Counted from the first letter of the stretch, positions 1-7,167 are shown. The stretch is 12,972 nt of DNA from Thiobacillaceae bacterium (GCA_024643305.1 JAHENE010000031.1:1-12972); one strand, 5' to 3'. Notes: generated by a model not told the origin, from the letters alone. Made by a program: numbers and translations.

Positions 1-267
1 TACCAGTCTGGCGCCTATGAAAATTTTGAACTCTTTGCGCTCTACCAATTCAGAACTGTCAAAAAACCCGCCTACAGACTCCAGAACTTCTACTGAAACA
101 TCCAGACTACGCTGTATGCGGCCAGCCTCATCTGCAGCCCTCTGCCTCAAGTCATTTGCGAAGCGTTCGGTTCGATGCTGATGATCGATATCAAGTGCGC
201 CCAGCGTAAGCGCCAGGCCGATGGCAATAATCGCCAGTACACTCCAATAGCGGCGAAAAAACGACAT
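1..267 (-). CDS. CHASE-domain membrane sensor, N-terminal part (partial, runs off left edge)
   Basis: The frame is open from an ATG at 267 to the window edge (89 codons visible). Residues about 8-25 form one hydrophobic segment (WSVLAIIAIGLALTLGAL) that would anchor the protein in the inner membrane. The part after it (RFANDLRQRAADEAGRIQRS, then VLESVGGFFDSSE and a KEFKIF stretch) has the pattern of an extracytoplasmic CHASE sensor domain: a helical repeat, then 'l.sv.gff..s..v.r.eF..f'. CHASE domains usually sit in front of histidine kinase, diguanylate cyclase or EAL output modules. The output module lies outside the window, so the signalling class is unknown. The gene follows the corC operon on the same strand but is separated from it by a terminator and has its own -10-like box. 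No strong ribosome binding site is visible. The CHASE call rests on motif recognition only. Confidence 0.72.
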   Translation of the reverse strand, partial: MSFFRRYWSVLAIIAIGLALTLGALDIDHQHRTERFANDLRQRAADEAGRIQRSLDVSVEVLESVGGFFDSSELVERKEFKIFIGARLV

Positions 268-322
268 GCCCGAGAATAAAGAATGGTTCAAGTGCGTTGC
301 CTAATAGACCAGGAACGCGGTC

Positions 323-328
323 ATTATA
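323..328 (-). promoter_or_regulatory. Possible -10 box for the CHASE gene
   Basis: The minus strand reads TATAAT, a perfect sigma70 -10 hexamer, about 55 bases upstream of the CHASE gene start and directly after the operon terminator. The hexamer 17 bases further upstream (GAAACT) is a poor -35, so promoter strength or activator dependence cannot be judged. A TTGACA does exist upstream but is 32 bases away, too far to act as its partner. Confidence 0.4.
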
Positions 329-329
329 G

Positions 330-359
330 AAAACCCGTCGCCCGGAGTTTCGGCACGGG
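330..359 (-). terminator. Rho-independent terminator of the miaB-corC operon
   Basis: Seven bases after the corC stop codon the minus strand forms a GC-rich stem: CCCGT+GCC pairing with GGC+ACGGG, with a single bulged G and a nine-base loop, followed at once by TTTTCTAT. It separates the corC operon from the CHASE gene. Confidence 0.75.
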
Positions 360-366
360 GTGTCAA

Positions 367-1221
367 TCAGCTTTCAAGCGGCATTTGCGTCGCCCGCAAT
401 ACACGTTCCACCACCAGGGTATGCACCCTGCGCGAATCGGCACGAAGCACCTGGATTTTGAGTCCATCAAACTCAATGTACTCGCCCCGCTTGGGAAGTC
501 GTCCGAACTTGTTAAGCACCAGCCCGCCAACAGTATCGTAGTCCTCGTCCGAGAAGTTGGTGCCCATGACTGAATTGAAATCGTCAATTTCGGTTGCAGC
601 CTTCACCCGGTAACGACCAGCCTTGTCGCGGATGATGTTGTCTTCTGTTTCATCGAAGTCATACTCGTCCTCGATGTCGCCGACAATCTGCTCCAGTACA
701 TCCTCAATGGTGACAAGGCCGGATACACCGCCATATTCGTCAACGACGAGGGCCATGTGATTGCGGCTGGCGCGGAATTCCTTGAGCAACACGTTAAGCC
801 GCTTGGCTTCGGGGATAAAAATGGCAGGGCGCAGAGTGTCGCGCATGTCCAGCTCTTCACCTATTTGCAACCGGAGCAGATCCTTGGCCAGCAGGATCCC
901 CAGCATGTTATCCTTCTCGCCATCAATCACGGGAAAGCGCGAATGTGCCGCTTCAATCACGCGGGGCAGGAATTGTTCGGACGCTTCATTGATGTCAATC
1001 ACGTCCATTTGCGAACGCGGAATCATGATGTCGCGCACCTGCATTTCTCCAACCTGCAACACGCCCTCAATCATGGCGAGGCCGTCGGCATCCATGAGGT
1101 TGCGGTCGTAGGCAGCGTGAAGAATTTCGATCAATGCTTCCCGATCTTCGGGCTGACGGGAAAGAAAGGCAGAAAGGCGTTCCAGCCAGTTTCTGTGCGG
1201 TCGACTAGGGTCGGACTCCAT
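367..1221 (-). CDS. corC: CorC/YbeX family CBS-domain protein
   Basis: The protein has 284 residues, the usual length for the soluble CorC/YbeX family. It begins with a linker rich in charged residues. A tandem CBS pair covers about residues 66-190 (VRDIMIPRSQMDVID opens CBS1; HMALVVDEYGGVSGLVTIEDVLEQIVGDIEDEYD closes CBS2). A CorC/HlyC-associated C-terminal domain covers about 203-278 (RYRVKAATEIDDFN through VHTLVVERVL). No DUF21 membrane domain is present, so it should be cytosolic. The family was named for Mg/Co efflux with CorA; its genetic association with ybeY and ybeZ also points to a ribosome or RNA role, and the biochemical function is not settled. It is the last gene of the miaB-ybeZ-ybeY-corC unit, 51 bases after ybeY. 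The ATG lacks a clear Shine-Dalgarno, but the N-terminal sequence matches the family well from this start. The usual next gene, lnt, is absent. Confidence 0.93.
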   Translation of the reverse strand: MESDPSRPHRNWLERLSAFLSRQPEDREALIEILHAAYDRNLMDADGLAMIEGVLQVGEMQVRDIMIPRSQMDVIDINEASEQFLPRVIEAAHSRFPVIDGEKDNMLGILLAKDLLRLQIGEELDMRDTLRPAIFIPEAKRLNVLLKEFRASRNHMALVVDEYGGVSGLVTIEDVLEQIVGDIEDEYDFDETEDNIIRDKAGRYRVKAATEIDDFNSVMGTNFSDEDYDTVGGLVLNKFGRLPKRGEYIEFDGLKIQVLRADSRRVHTLVVERVLRATQMPLES

Positions 1222-1240
1222 GAGGATGTTTTGAGTAAAT

Positions 1241-1280
1241 AAAGTTAAGCCGCCAGTTCTGGCTTGTTCGGCTTAACTTT
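1241..1280 (-). promoter_or_regulatory. 12-bp perfect inverted repeat between ybeY and corC
   Basis: AAAGTTAAGCCG (1241-1252) and CGGCTTAACTTT (1269-1280) are exact reverse complements with a 16-base loop. On the minus-strand transcript the hairpin begins within the last codons of ybeY, contains its TAA stop, and is followed by ATTTACTC, which is only weakly U-rich. It could be a leaky terminator, an RNA-processing or stability element, or a structure controlling corC translation, since corC lacks a clear ribosome binding site just downstream. The repeat is certain; the role is inference. Confidence 0.6.
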
Positions 1281-1758
1281 GTTCACTCGGATAGGGATGA
1301 TTAAACCGCAGTTTGCGCAATATTTCCACCTCCAGCGCCTCCATGTCACGCGCCTCGGCATCGGTTTCGTGATCATATCCCTGCATATGCAATACGCCAT
1401 GCACACTAAGGTGCGCATAGTGGGCCAGCAAATCCTTGCCCTGCTCCCGCGCCTCCTTTTCCACAACCGGCGCGCACAACACGATATCGCCAGAGAAAAC
1501 CCCATCCTCTTCGCCGTAGGCAAAGGTCAGCACATTGGTGGCGTAATCCTTGCCGCGATAGTCACGATTCAAGGCGCGACCCTCTTCTTCATCAACGATG
1601 CGCAAAGTAACACTGGCCCGCTGAAGCAAGGCGGCGCCAACCCAGCGACGGAATTGAGCGCGGGTGGGAACCGGACTTGCCACGCTCGCATACTGAACAG
1701 AAAGAGACAAGCCGGGTTTGAGCGCCTTGGCCTTCCTGCTTTTCCCTTCCCCCTTCAC
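1273..1758 (-). CDS. ybeY: YbeY, endoribonuclease/16S rRNA maturation factor
   Basis: This is a single-strand-specific, zinc-dependent endoribonuclease that helps process the 3' end of 16S rRNA and monitors ribosome quality. The diagnostic UPF0054 signature is present near the end: [16 protein letters not shown], with zinc-ligand histidines at about residues 120, 124 and 130. Earlier conserved features include [17 protein letters not shown] (residues 63-79) and the GDIVLC stretch. The 161-residue length is typical. The start is uncertain: the frame opens with a GTG at 1758 that forms a GTGA overlap with the ybeZ stop, and this N-terminus is a lysine-rich extension. Homologues often start nearer the 'LSLSVQYAS' segment, so a later TTG is possible. 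The overlap with ybeZ indicates translational coupling. Confidence 0.95.
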   Translation of the reverse strand: MKGEGKSRKAKALKPGLSLSVQYASVASPVPTRAQFRRWVGAALLQRASVTLRIVDEEEGRALNRDYRGKDYATNVLTFAYGEEDGVFSGDIVLCAPVVEKEAREQGKDLLAHYAHLSVHGVLHMQGYDHETDAEARDMEALEVEILRKLRFNHPYPSEQS

Positions 1759-2696
1759 CTGTCGCTATTCCCGCGGTTCTTTGCATAGGCATCGACAATA
1801 CGCGCAACCAGTGGATGGCGCACCACGTCTTCCTTGGTGAAGTTCGTGAAAGCGATACCGCGCACATCAGTCAGCACGTCCTGTGCGTCTTTGAGGCCAC
1901 TCTTGATCCCCTTGGGCAAATCAATCTGGGTAATGTCACCCGTCACCACCGCTTTCGCTCCGAAACCTATGCGGGTGAGAAACATCTGCATCTGCTCTGG
2001 CGTAGTGTTTTGCGCTTCATCGAGAATAATGAAAGCGTGATTCAGCGTGCGGCCACGCATGAAAGCCAGCGGCGCCACTTCGATCGTGTTGCGCTCCATC
2101 ATCTTCATGACCTTGTCGAAACCCATCAGGTCATACAAGGCATCATATAAAGGCCGCAGGTAGGGGTCGACCTTCTGCGCCAGGTCGCCGGGCAGGAAGC
2201 CCAGGCGCTCGCCAGCCTCTACCGCGGGACGCGTCAATACGATGCGCTTCACAGCGTCTCGCTCCAGCGCATCCACCGCGCAGGCAACCGCAAGATAGGT
2301 CTTGCCGGTACCAGCCGGGCCGATGCCGAAGGTGATGTCGTGACTCTGTATCTGCTCCAGATAGACCGCCTGTCCGGGCGTGCGCGGCTTTAAGTCGGCG
2401 CGGCGCGTGCGCAACATGGGGCCGCTTTCATCCTCTGACCCGCGCAACAACTCGACCAGGCCAAGCTGGATGTCATCAAGGCTCAAATCCTTATGCGCCT
2501 TGTTGTAGAAATGCGCCAGCGCGGCAATTGCATCTGCGGCACGCAGACCGCTGGCGTTAAAACGGCTACCGCGGCGGCGGATCACCACATCAAGCGCAGT
2601 CTCGATCTGGCGCAGGTTTTCGTCCATCGGTCCGCACAAAGTTGCCAACCGCTGGTTGTCAACCGGCTTGAAATCAATGTCGAATGATTCAGCCAT
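1755..2696 (-). CDS. ybeZ: PhoH-like P-loop ATPase YbeZ
   Basis: This PhoH-family protein of 313 residues is a cytosolic P-loop NTPase that works with YbeY in ribosome and RNA metabolism. Walker A is GPAGTGKT at residues about 126-133 (preceded by ITFGI) and Walker B is FIILDEAQN at about 222-230. The PhoH hallmarks [18 protein letters not shown] and [12 protein letters not shown] are intact. The N-terminal segment (about 1-100) is the usual leader seen in YbeZ. The frame is open further upstream to 2750, but the ATG at 2696 is preferred: it follows a GGGGA element, overlaps the miaB stop by eight bases (ATGGCTGA) and gives the family length. The upstream extension is simply miaB coding sequence read in another frame. 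Its stop overlaps the GTG of ybeY. Confidence 0.95.
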   Translation of the reverse strand: MAESFDIDFKPVDNQRLATLCGPMDENLRQIETALDVVIRRRGSRFNASGLRAADAIAALAHFYNKAHKDLSLDDIQLGLVELLRGSEDESGPMLRTRRADLKPRTPGQAVYLEQIQSHDITFGIGPAGTGKTYLAVACAVDALERDAVKRIVLTRPAVEAGERLGFLPGDLAQKVDPYLRPLYDALYDLMGFDKVMKMMERNTIEVAPLAFMRGRTLNHAFIILDEAQNTTPEQMQMFLTRIGFGAKAVVTGDITQIDLPKGIKSGLKDAQDVLTDVRGIAFTNFTKEDVVRHPLVARIVDAYAKNRGNSDR

Positions 2697-4026
2697 TGAT
2701 GACAATTTCCCCACGCAAACTGTGCGGAAATGCCTGGGTAATGCGCACATTGATAAAATTCCCTATCAACCGCTGATTGCCCTCAAAGTTCACAATACGG
2801 TTGTTGTCGGTACGACCCATAAGCTCGTCGGCATTCTTCTTCGACACCCCCTCCACCAGCACACGCTGAACGGTGCCCTCCATGTCGCGGTTAACTTGTC
2901 GCGCGGACTCATTGATCACGGCTTGCAGGCGTTCCAGGCGAGTCTGCTTGATTTCATGTGGGACATCATCGGGCAGATCTGCGGCAGGCGTGCCGGGGCG
3001 CTTGCTGTAGATGAATGAGTATGAAGCGTCAAAGCTCACGTCATCAATCAGCTTCATGGTCGCCTCGAAATCGGCGTCTGTTTCGCCGGGAAAGCCGACG
3101 ATGAAGTCCGATGACAAACACAAATCCGGTCGGGCGACCTTCAATTTGCGAACAAGGCTTTTGTACTCAAGCGCCGTGTAGCCGCGCTTCATCGCGGCGA
3201 GGATGCGATCCGAACCGGCCTGCACCGGGAGGTGCAGATGCGATACCAGCTTGGGCAGGGTTCGGTAACACTCGATCAGGCGTTCGGTCATTTCACGCGG
3301 ATGGCTGGTGGTGTAACGGATACGCTCGATGCCCGGCACTTCATGCACGCATTCCAGCAGAAAGGCGAAATCGGCAACGGCCCCGTCATGCATGCTCCCC
3401 CGATAGGCATTCACGTTCTGGCCCAGCAGGTGGATTTCCTTGACGCCCTGGTCGGCCAGGGCTGCCACTTCGGCAATCACATCATCAAATGGGCGAGAAA
3501 CTTCTTCTCCACGGGTGTAAGGCACCACGCAGAAACTGCAGTACTTGGAGCAGCCTTCCATGATGGATACGCAGGCTGTCGCACCCCCTGTTTTTGCCGT
3601 CGGCAGATGGTCAAACTTCTCGATTTCAGGAAAACTGATGTCCACCTGGGCGCGGCCGGTTGCACGTCTTTTTGCAATCAGTTCCGGCAACCGGTGCAGG
3701 GTCTGCGGCCCAAACACCACATCCACATAGGAGGCGCGCGACACGATGGCCGCACCTTCCTGGCTGGCCACGCAGCCACCCACCCCGATGATGAGATTGG
3801 GATTCTTCGCCTTGAGTTTGCGAGCCCGCCCCAGATCGGAGAACACTTTTTCCTGGGCCTTTTCTCGCACCGAGCAGGTGTTGAACAGGATTACGTCCGC
3901 TTCTTCCGGCTTGTCGGTTTTTACGAAGCTTTCCGATGCATGCAGCACATCCGCCATCTTGTCCGAGTCGTACTCGTTCATCTGGCAGCCGAAGGTTTTG
4001 ATAAAGACTTTTTTGGGGGTTGTCAT
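2689..4026 (-). CDS. miaB: MiaB, tRNA-2-methylthio-N6-dimethylallyladenosine synthase
   Basis: This radical-SAM methylthiotransferase adds the 2-methylthio group to i6A37 of tRNAs that read UNN codons. At 445 residues it has the three expected modules. The N-terminal UPF0004 domain has auxiliary-cluster cysteines at about 14 ([12 protein letters not shown]), 51 ([10 protein letters not shown]) and 85 ([11 protein letters not shown]). The radical-SAM core has C159, C163 and C166 ([17 protein letters not shown]), plus [15 protein letters not shown]-terminal TRAM domain covers about residues 380-443. All six cluster cysteines are present, so it should be active. It is the first protein gene of the operon, 40 bases after a tRNA gene, and overlaps ybeZ by eight bases. 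The tRNA next door has anticodon CAT (codon AUG), so it is not a standard MiaB substrate. Confidence 0.97.
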   Translation of the reverse strand: MTTPKKVFIKTFGCQMNEYDSDKMADVLHASESFVKTDKPEEADVILFNTCSVREKAQEKVFSDLGRARKLKAKNPNLIIGVGGCVASQEGAAIVSRASYVDVVFGPQTLHRLPELIAKRRATGRAQVDISFPEIEKFDHLPTAKTGGATACVSIMEGCSKYCSFCVVPYTRGEEVSRPFDDVIAEVAALADQGVKEIHLLGQNVNAYRGSMHDGAVADFAFLLECVHEVPGIERIRYTTSHPREMTERLIECYRTLPKLVSHLHLPVQAGSDRILAAMKRGYTALEYKSLVRKLKVARPDLCLSSDFIVGFPGETDADFEATMKLIDDVSFDASYSFIYSKRPGTPAADLPDDVPHEIKQTRLERLQAVINESARQVNRDMEGTVQRVLVEGVSKKNADELMGRTDNNRIVNFEGNQRLIGNFINVRITQAFPHSLRGEIVING

Positions 4027-4066
4027 GGTCGCCGGGCAGTTATTAGACTGAGGGCAAGGAGAAAAA

Positions 4067-4143
4067 TGGTGGTGATGGGCAGAATTGAACTGCCGACCTG
4101 TGGGTTATGAATCCACCGCTCTAACCAACTGAGCTACATCACC
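4067..4143 (-). tRNA. tRNA with CAT anticodon, probably elongator tRNA-Met
   Basis: A full 77-base cloverleaf can be drawn on the minus strand: acceptor GGTGATG with CATCACC; D arm GCTC-AGTTGGTTA-GAGC; anticodon arm GTGGA-TTCATAA-CCCAC; variable loop AGGTC; T arm GGCAG-TTCAATT-CTGCC; discriminator A and an encoded CCA. The G1-C72 pair argues against initiator tRNA, where that pair is mismatched. Elongator Met is preferred over the lysidine-type Ile2, because G4-C69 and A5-T68 do not match the C4-G69/C5-G68 pairs I associate with Ile2, but this is not proof. The anticodon stem has an A-C mismatch at its loop-proximal pair (31:39). TTTTTCTCC follows the CCA and could allow partial termination before miaB. 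Confidence 0.95.
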
Positions 4144-4158
4144 ACGCGAAAGGGCGAA

Positions 4159-4187
4159 ATTCTAGTGTTTTCAAGCGGTTCTGTCAA
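4159..4187 (-). promoter_or_regulatory. Strong sigma70 promoter of the tRNA-miaB operon
   Basis: The minus strand shows TTGACA (4187-4182), a 17-base spacer and TAGAAT (4164-4159). This is a perfect -35 and a five-of-six -10 at ideal spacing, with the tRNA 5' end 16 bases further on. The 20 bases upstream of the -35 (4188-4208) are AT-rich and UP-element-like. The bases after the -10 (TTCGCCC) are GC-containing, as at growth-rate-controlled stable-RNA promoters. The same transcript can continue into miaB and the genes after it. Confidence 0.85.
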
Positions 4188-4252
4188 AATTCATTATCCA
4201 TATTTTGCGTACTAGGGTAATTAGGGATGGGTTTGTCTTTTGATAACTTACA

Positions 4253-5728
4253 ATGGCCTTCAGTCGCCTCCAGAAACGCCACACCAACACACACTACCGG
4301 GATATGGGCCAGGAAATCAGCCAAACAGTCTTCACCGAAGAGACATTCCAGGAGTATTCACGCCGCCTGACGCAAGAGGCCGATCTTCTCGGCATCATGC
4401 TTGAAAAAGGTCATTTTTCCAGTATTGGCCGAATAGGTGGCTATGAACTGGAGTCCTGGCTGCTTGACCACAATTATTTCCCTTCTCCAATCAACCAGGA
4501 TTTTTTGGCTCGACTCAACAACCCCCTGGTAGTCCCTGAGCTTTCTCGCTTCAACATCGAACTGAATGGCGCGCCTCTCCCTATCCAGGGCAATGTGCTG
4601 TCATCCATGGCCAACGAATTAGGCCAGAATTGGCAACAATGCCAGGACACTGCCCACCAACTGGATAGCGTCCTGATGATGATCGGCATTTTGCCAACCA
4701 TCCGGGAAACGGACCTTTGCCTTGCAAACATGTCTGATCTCAAGCGCTATCGCGCATTGAACGAGCAGGTGCTGAAACGAAGGGCGGGACAACCGATTCG
4801 GGTTCGAATCGAGGGGCGAGAGAAACTCAGTCTGGATCATCCGGACGTCATGCTGGAAGCTGCCACCACCTCGTTCCAGCTGCATCTGCAATGTGCGCAA
4901 CGTGATGCCGTGGATTATTTCAACGCCTCCATTATCGCAGCCGGCCCCCTCCTGGCTGCTGCCGGTAATTCCCCCTTTCTTTTTGATACGGATTTGTGGG
5001 ATGAAACCCGCATCTCCCTGTTTGAGCAATCCGTGGAAATCGGCAATAAGGCCAAACCGGAAAACCGACGAGTAAGCTTTGGCCGCGGTTACGCGCAAGA
5101 ATCCCTGTTCGAATGCTTTGCCGACAATTTGGCCACGCACCCTGTACTGTTGCCCATACTCTTGGACGAGCCAGCGGAACGCTTTGCCCATTTGAGACTA
5201 CACAACGGCACGATCTGGCGCTGGGTGCGGCCGCTTATCGGTTTTGACCCGGACGGCACACCGCATCTGCGCATAGAGCAGCGCGTATTGCCAGCCGGTC
5301 CAACCATTACCGACATGCTGGCAAATGCCGCCTTGTATTTCGGTCTGGCGCATTTTGTGGCAAGTCTGAACGATCCGCCCGCATCACTTCTGGAATTTGA
5401 AAAGGCACGCAGCAATTTTTATGCGGCCGCACAAAATGGTTTGAGCGCAAAACTCGCCTGGCTTGGAGGCAGCGAAATGGATGCCCGCAACCTGCTGCTG
5501 GAGGAAATTTTGCCCATGGCGCGTCATGGTCTTAAAACCCTGCAGGTGGATGCAGACGACATCGACCACTATCTTGGCATTTTGCAGGCACGTATTCGCT
5601 CAGGCCAGACAGGCGCCGCATGGCAGCGTGCCTACCGGGAAAAACACGGCCCGGACAATCTTCGCCTCGTCGCTGCTTATCTGGAAGGACAGCGCAGCGG
5701 TGCGCCGGTACACGAATGGGAAATATGA
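4253..5728 (+). CDS. GCS2-family amidoligase (glutamate-cysteine ligase-like)
   Basis: The protein has 491 residues and resembles the GCS2 (YbdK-like) branch of the glutamine-synthetase-fold amidoligases, which join an amino acid to a glutamate-type carboxylate using ATP. Recognisable pieces: GGYELESWLLD (62-72) as the metal-binding E-x-E strand; ELSRFNIELNGAP (96-108); the TTSFQLHLQC strand (205-214); the helix DYFNASIIAAGPLLAAAGNSPF (221-242); and WRWVRPLIG with HLRIEQRVLPAGPT (322-351), the family's substrate/ATP arginine region. The substrate is not known and it should not be assumed to make glutathione precursor. Translation may start at the ATG at 4304 (MGQEISQ), a more family-like N-terminus; neither start has a good Shine-Dalgarno. 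Its stop overlaps the next gene (ATGA), so the pair is coupled. I see no convincing promoter in 4144-4252 on this strand. Confidence 0.85.
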   Translation: MAFSRLQKRHTNTHYRDMGQEISQTVFTEETFQEYSRRLTQEADLLGIMLEKGHFSSIGRIGGYELESWLLDHNYFPSPINQDFLARLNNPLVVPELSRFNIELNGAPLPIQGNVLSSMANELGQNWQQCQDTAHQLDSVLMMIGILPTIRETDLCLANMSDLKRYRALNEQVLKRRAGQPIRVRIEGREKLSLDHPDVMLEAATTSFQLHLQCAQRDAVDYFNASIIAAGPLLAAAGNSPFLFDTDLWDETRISLFEQSVEIGNKAKPENRRVSFGRGYAQESLFECFADNLATHPVLLPILLDEPAERFAHLRLHNGTIWRWVRPLIGFDPDGTPHLRIEQRVLPAGPTITDMLANAALYFGLAHFVASLNDPPASLLEFEKARSNFYAAAQNGLSAKLAWLGGSEMDARNLLLEEILPMARHGLKTLQVDADDIDHYLGILQARIRSGQTGAAWQRAYREKHGPDNLRLVAAYLEGQRSGAPVHEWEI

Positions 5729-6756
5729 ACCTGCTGAACGAACTGGACTATTTGCCGGACGGATTTTTGCATGCGCAGGCATGCGACCTGTATCGCATCT
5801 TACCCGGCCCTACGCTCATCCACCTGCCGGGACGTAAGCCGGAAGCACTGTTCGTATCCATCCTGCTGCACGGAAATGAAGACACCGGCCTCCTGGCTAT
5901 TCAGTCCGTGCTACAAAAATTCTCGGGACAGGAACTGCCGCGAGCACTTTCACTCTTCATTGGCAATATCGAAGCCGCTCGCGCGGGTGTGCGCCGCCTA
6001 GACAACCAACCCGATTACAACCGGGTATGGCCGGGCTGCAATGAAACAACCTCAGGCCCCGAACATGAAATGATGCGGCAGGTGGTTGACATCATGTCGA
6101 GACGTGGCGTATTTGCCAGCATCGACATCCACAACAACACCGGCCTCAATCCGCATTACGCCTGCGTCAATCGCCTCGACCAGGCCTTCCTGCATATGGC
6201 ACGCCTGTTTTCGCGCATCGTGGTGTATTTCACGACGCCCAAGGGAGTGCAGTCAGAGGCCTTCGCCAACCTCTGCCCGGCCGTCACCGTAGAATGCGGC
6301 AAGCCAGGCGGCTTAAGCGGAATGGAGCATGCCGCCGACTTCGTCGAGGCAGCACTTCATCTGTCTGCGATCCCCGCACACCCTCTGGCCAGCCATGATG
6401 TGGACCTATTTCATACCGTTGCCGTGGTAAAGGTACCGGAATCCGTGACGCTCAGCGTGGGCGACTTTTCTGCCGATCTGCGTCTTGAAGAAAACATCGA
6501 CCACCTGAACTTTCGTGAACTGGAAGCCGGCACTCGTTTGGGGTTTGTCGCACCCGGCTGCCCAAGCCCCCTACTCGCTTGGGACGATGACAACAATGAA
6601 ATCAGCAACCGCTATTTCGAACAACGGGATGGCCAGTTGCTGACGCGTCGCGCCTCGATGCCGGCGATGCTGACGCGCGACACCAGCATCATCCGTCAGG
6701 ACTGCCTGTGTTACCTGATGGAACGAATCCCCCTGGAACAAACTGACGGCCAGTAG
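5725..6756 (+). CDS. Succinylglutamate desuccinylase/aspartoacylase-like M14 zinc hydrolase
   Basis: This 343-residue protein belongs to the AstE/AspA branch of the M14 carboxypeptidase superfamily, zinc amidohydrolases that cleave N-acyl or peptide-like bonds. Zinc-site residues are H49 and E52 (LLHGNEDTG) and H136 (SIDIHNNTG). R100 in DYNRVWPG matches the substrate-binding arginine of the DLNRxFPG type motif, and E190 in VTVECGKPG matches the catalytic glutamate. All are intact. The ATG at 5725 overlaps the stop of the GCS2 gene; the frame is open further upstream but only through that gene's coding sequence. Being coupled to an amidoligase suggests it hydrolyses or remodels the product of that ligase. 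The true substrate is unknown. There is no arginine-succinyltransferase pathway gene nearby, so an AST-pathway role is unlikely. Confidence 0.87.
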   Translation: MNLLNELDYLPDGFLHAQACDLYRILPGPTLIHLPGRKPEALFVSILLHGNEDTGLLAIQSVLQKFSGQELPRALSLFIGNIEAARAGVRRLDNQPDYNRVWPGCNETTSGPEHEMMRQVVDIMSRRGVFASIDIHNNTGLNPHYACVNRLDQAFLHMARLFSRIVVYFTTPKGVQSEAFANLCPAVTVECGKPGGLSGMEHAADFVEAALHLSAIPAHPLASHDVDLFHTVAVVKVPESVTLSVGDFSADLRLEENIDHLNFRELEAGTRLGFVAPGCPSPLLAWDDDNNEISNRYFEQRDGQLLTRRASMPAMLTRDTSIIRQDCLCYLMERIPLEQTDGQ

Positions 6757-6828
6757 CAAACTGGCTGCATCTCAAACTTAAGATTTCGTCTTTCCCCCCC
6801 GAAAAGAGGATCAAATCCATCCAATTTC

Positions 6829-6857
6829 TTGACTTGCATATCCCATTTATCTTTCTA
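6829..6857 (+). promoter_or_regulatory. Putative sigma70 promoter of flp and the Tad operon
   Basis: TTGACT (6829-6834), a 17-base spacer and TTTCTA (6852-6857) form a plausible promoter about 90 bases before the flp start. The -35 is good and the -10 is weak. A run of seven C residues (6794-6800) lies 28 bases upstream of the -35. No sigma54 -24/-12 pair was seen. Confidence 0.5.
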
Positions 6858-6865
6858 AGGTGAAT

Positions 6866-6942
6866 AAGGAGGACAGAAGTTAAACGCTGCGCCTTCAGGA
6901 AAGGGGACCCATGCGGTCAATGTAATTGTTCTTTTTAGGGGA
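6866..6942 (+). promoter_or_regulatory. flp mRNA leader: orphan Shine-Dalgarno, mini-ORF and true flp ribosome binding site
   Basis: AAGGAGGA (6866-6873) is a near-perfect Shine-Dalgarno with no start codon in the proper window after it. Further on, AGGGGA precedes ATG-CGG-TCA-ATG-TAA (6911-6925), a four-codon reading frame. The flp ribosome binding site itself is AGGGGA at 6937-6942, six bases before the flp ATG. The leader is longer than needed for simple initiation. Any regulatory meaning is inference. Confidence 0.4.
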
Positions 6943-6948
6943 TTCAAA

Positions 6949-7155
6949 ATGGAAAAATTCATGTTTGCCGTCAAGCGCTTTCTGCGGGATGAAGAGGGCG
7001 CCACCGCCATCGAATATGGCCTGATCGCCGCACTGATTTCTATCGTCATGCTCGTCGCCCTTACCGGGGTGGGGCAAGGTATCCAGCAGACTTTTACAGC
7101 CGTCTGTAATGCACTGGATACGGCCTTGGGCGGTGGCGTTCTTACTTGCGCGTGA
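6949..7155 (+). CDS. flp: Flp-type prepilin (type IVc pilin)
   Basis: This 68-residue precursor is the major pilin of a Tad/Flp adhesion pilus. The leader MEKFMFAVKRFLRDEEG (17 residues) is positively charged and ends in Gly. Cleavage before ATAIEYGLIAALISI leaves Glu at +5 and Tyr at +6 of the mature protein, the Flp signature, and a hydrophobic helix follows. The mature pilin is about 51 residues. Two cysteines (C53, C67) lie in the C-terminal part, a possible disulfide-bonded loop, which is not universal in Flp pilins. A good ribosome binding site (AGGGGA) lies six bases before the ATG. Its own promoter and a downstream hairpin fit a gene expressed more strongly than the rest of the locus. 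Confidence 0.95.
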   Translation: MEKFMFAVKRFLRDEEGATAIEYGLIAALISIVMLVALTGVGQGIQQTFTAVCNALDTALGGGVLTCA

Positions 7156-7167
7156 TATAGCGCATGG

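Noticed and set aside
757..1242. Plus-strand open frame opposite corC
   Set aside because: It is antisense to the conserved CBS domains of corC and its translation has no family character.
3232..4110. Long plus-strand open frame (292 codons) opposite miaB
   Set aside because: It is antisense to a well-supported miaB gene, runs into the tRNA, and shows no domain character. It is a shadow of minus-strand codon use.
4144..4252. Search for a plus-strand promoter before the GCS2 gene
   Set aside because: Several -10-like boxes exist (GATAAC, TACAAT, TAATTA) but none has a -35 at suitable spacing. The AT-richness is explained by the divergent tRNA promoter.
5769..5784. Paired GCATGC palindromes (GCATGC-GCAG-GCATGC)
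   Set aside because: They lie within the M14 coding sequence near its start. There is no third copy nearby and no reason to think it is more than chance.
6749..6765. Hairpin GCCAG/CTGGC spanning the stop of the M14 gene, as a possible terminator
   Set aside because: The stem has only five pairs and no T-run follows, so it is not a convincing terminator.
6829..6858. Sigma54 promoter upstream of flp
   Set aside because: TTGACTTGCAT resembles part of the -12 element, but there is no GG-N10-GC spacing. The sigma70 reading fits better.
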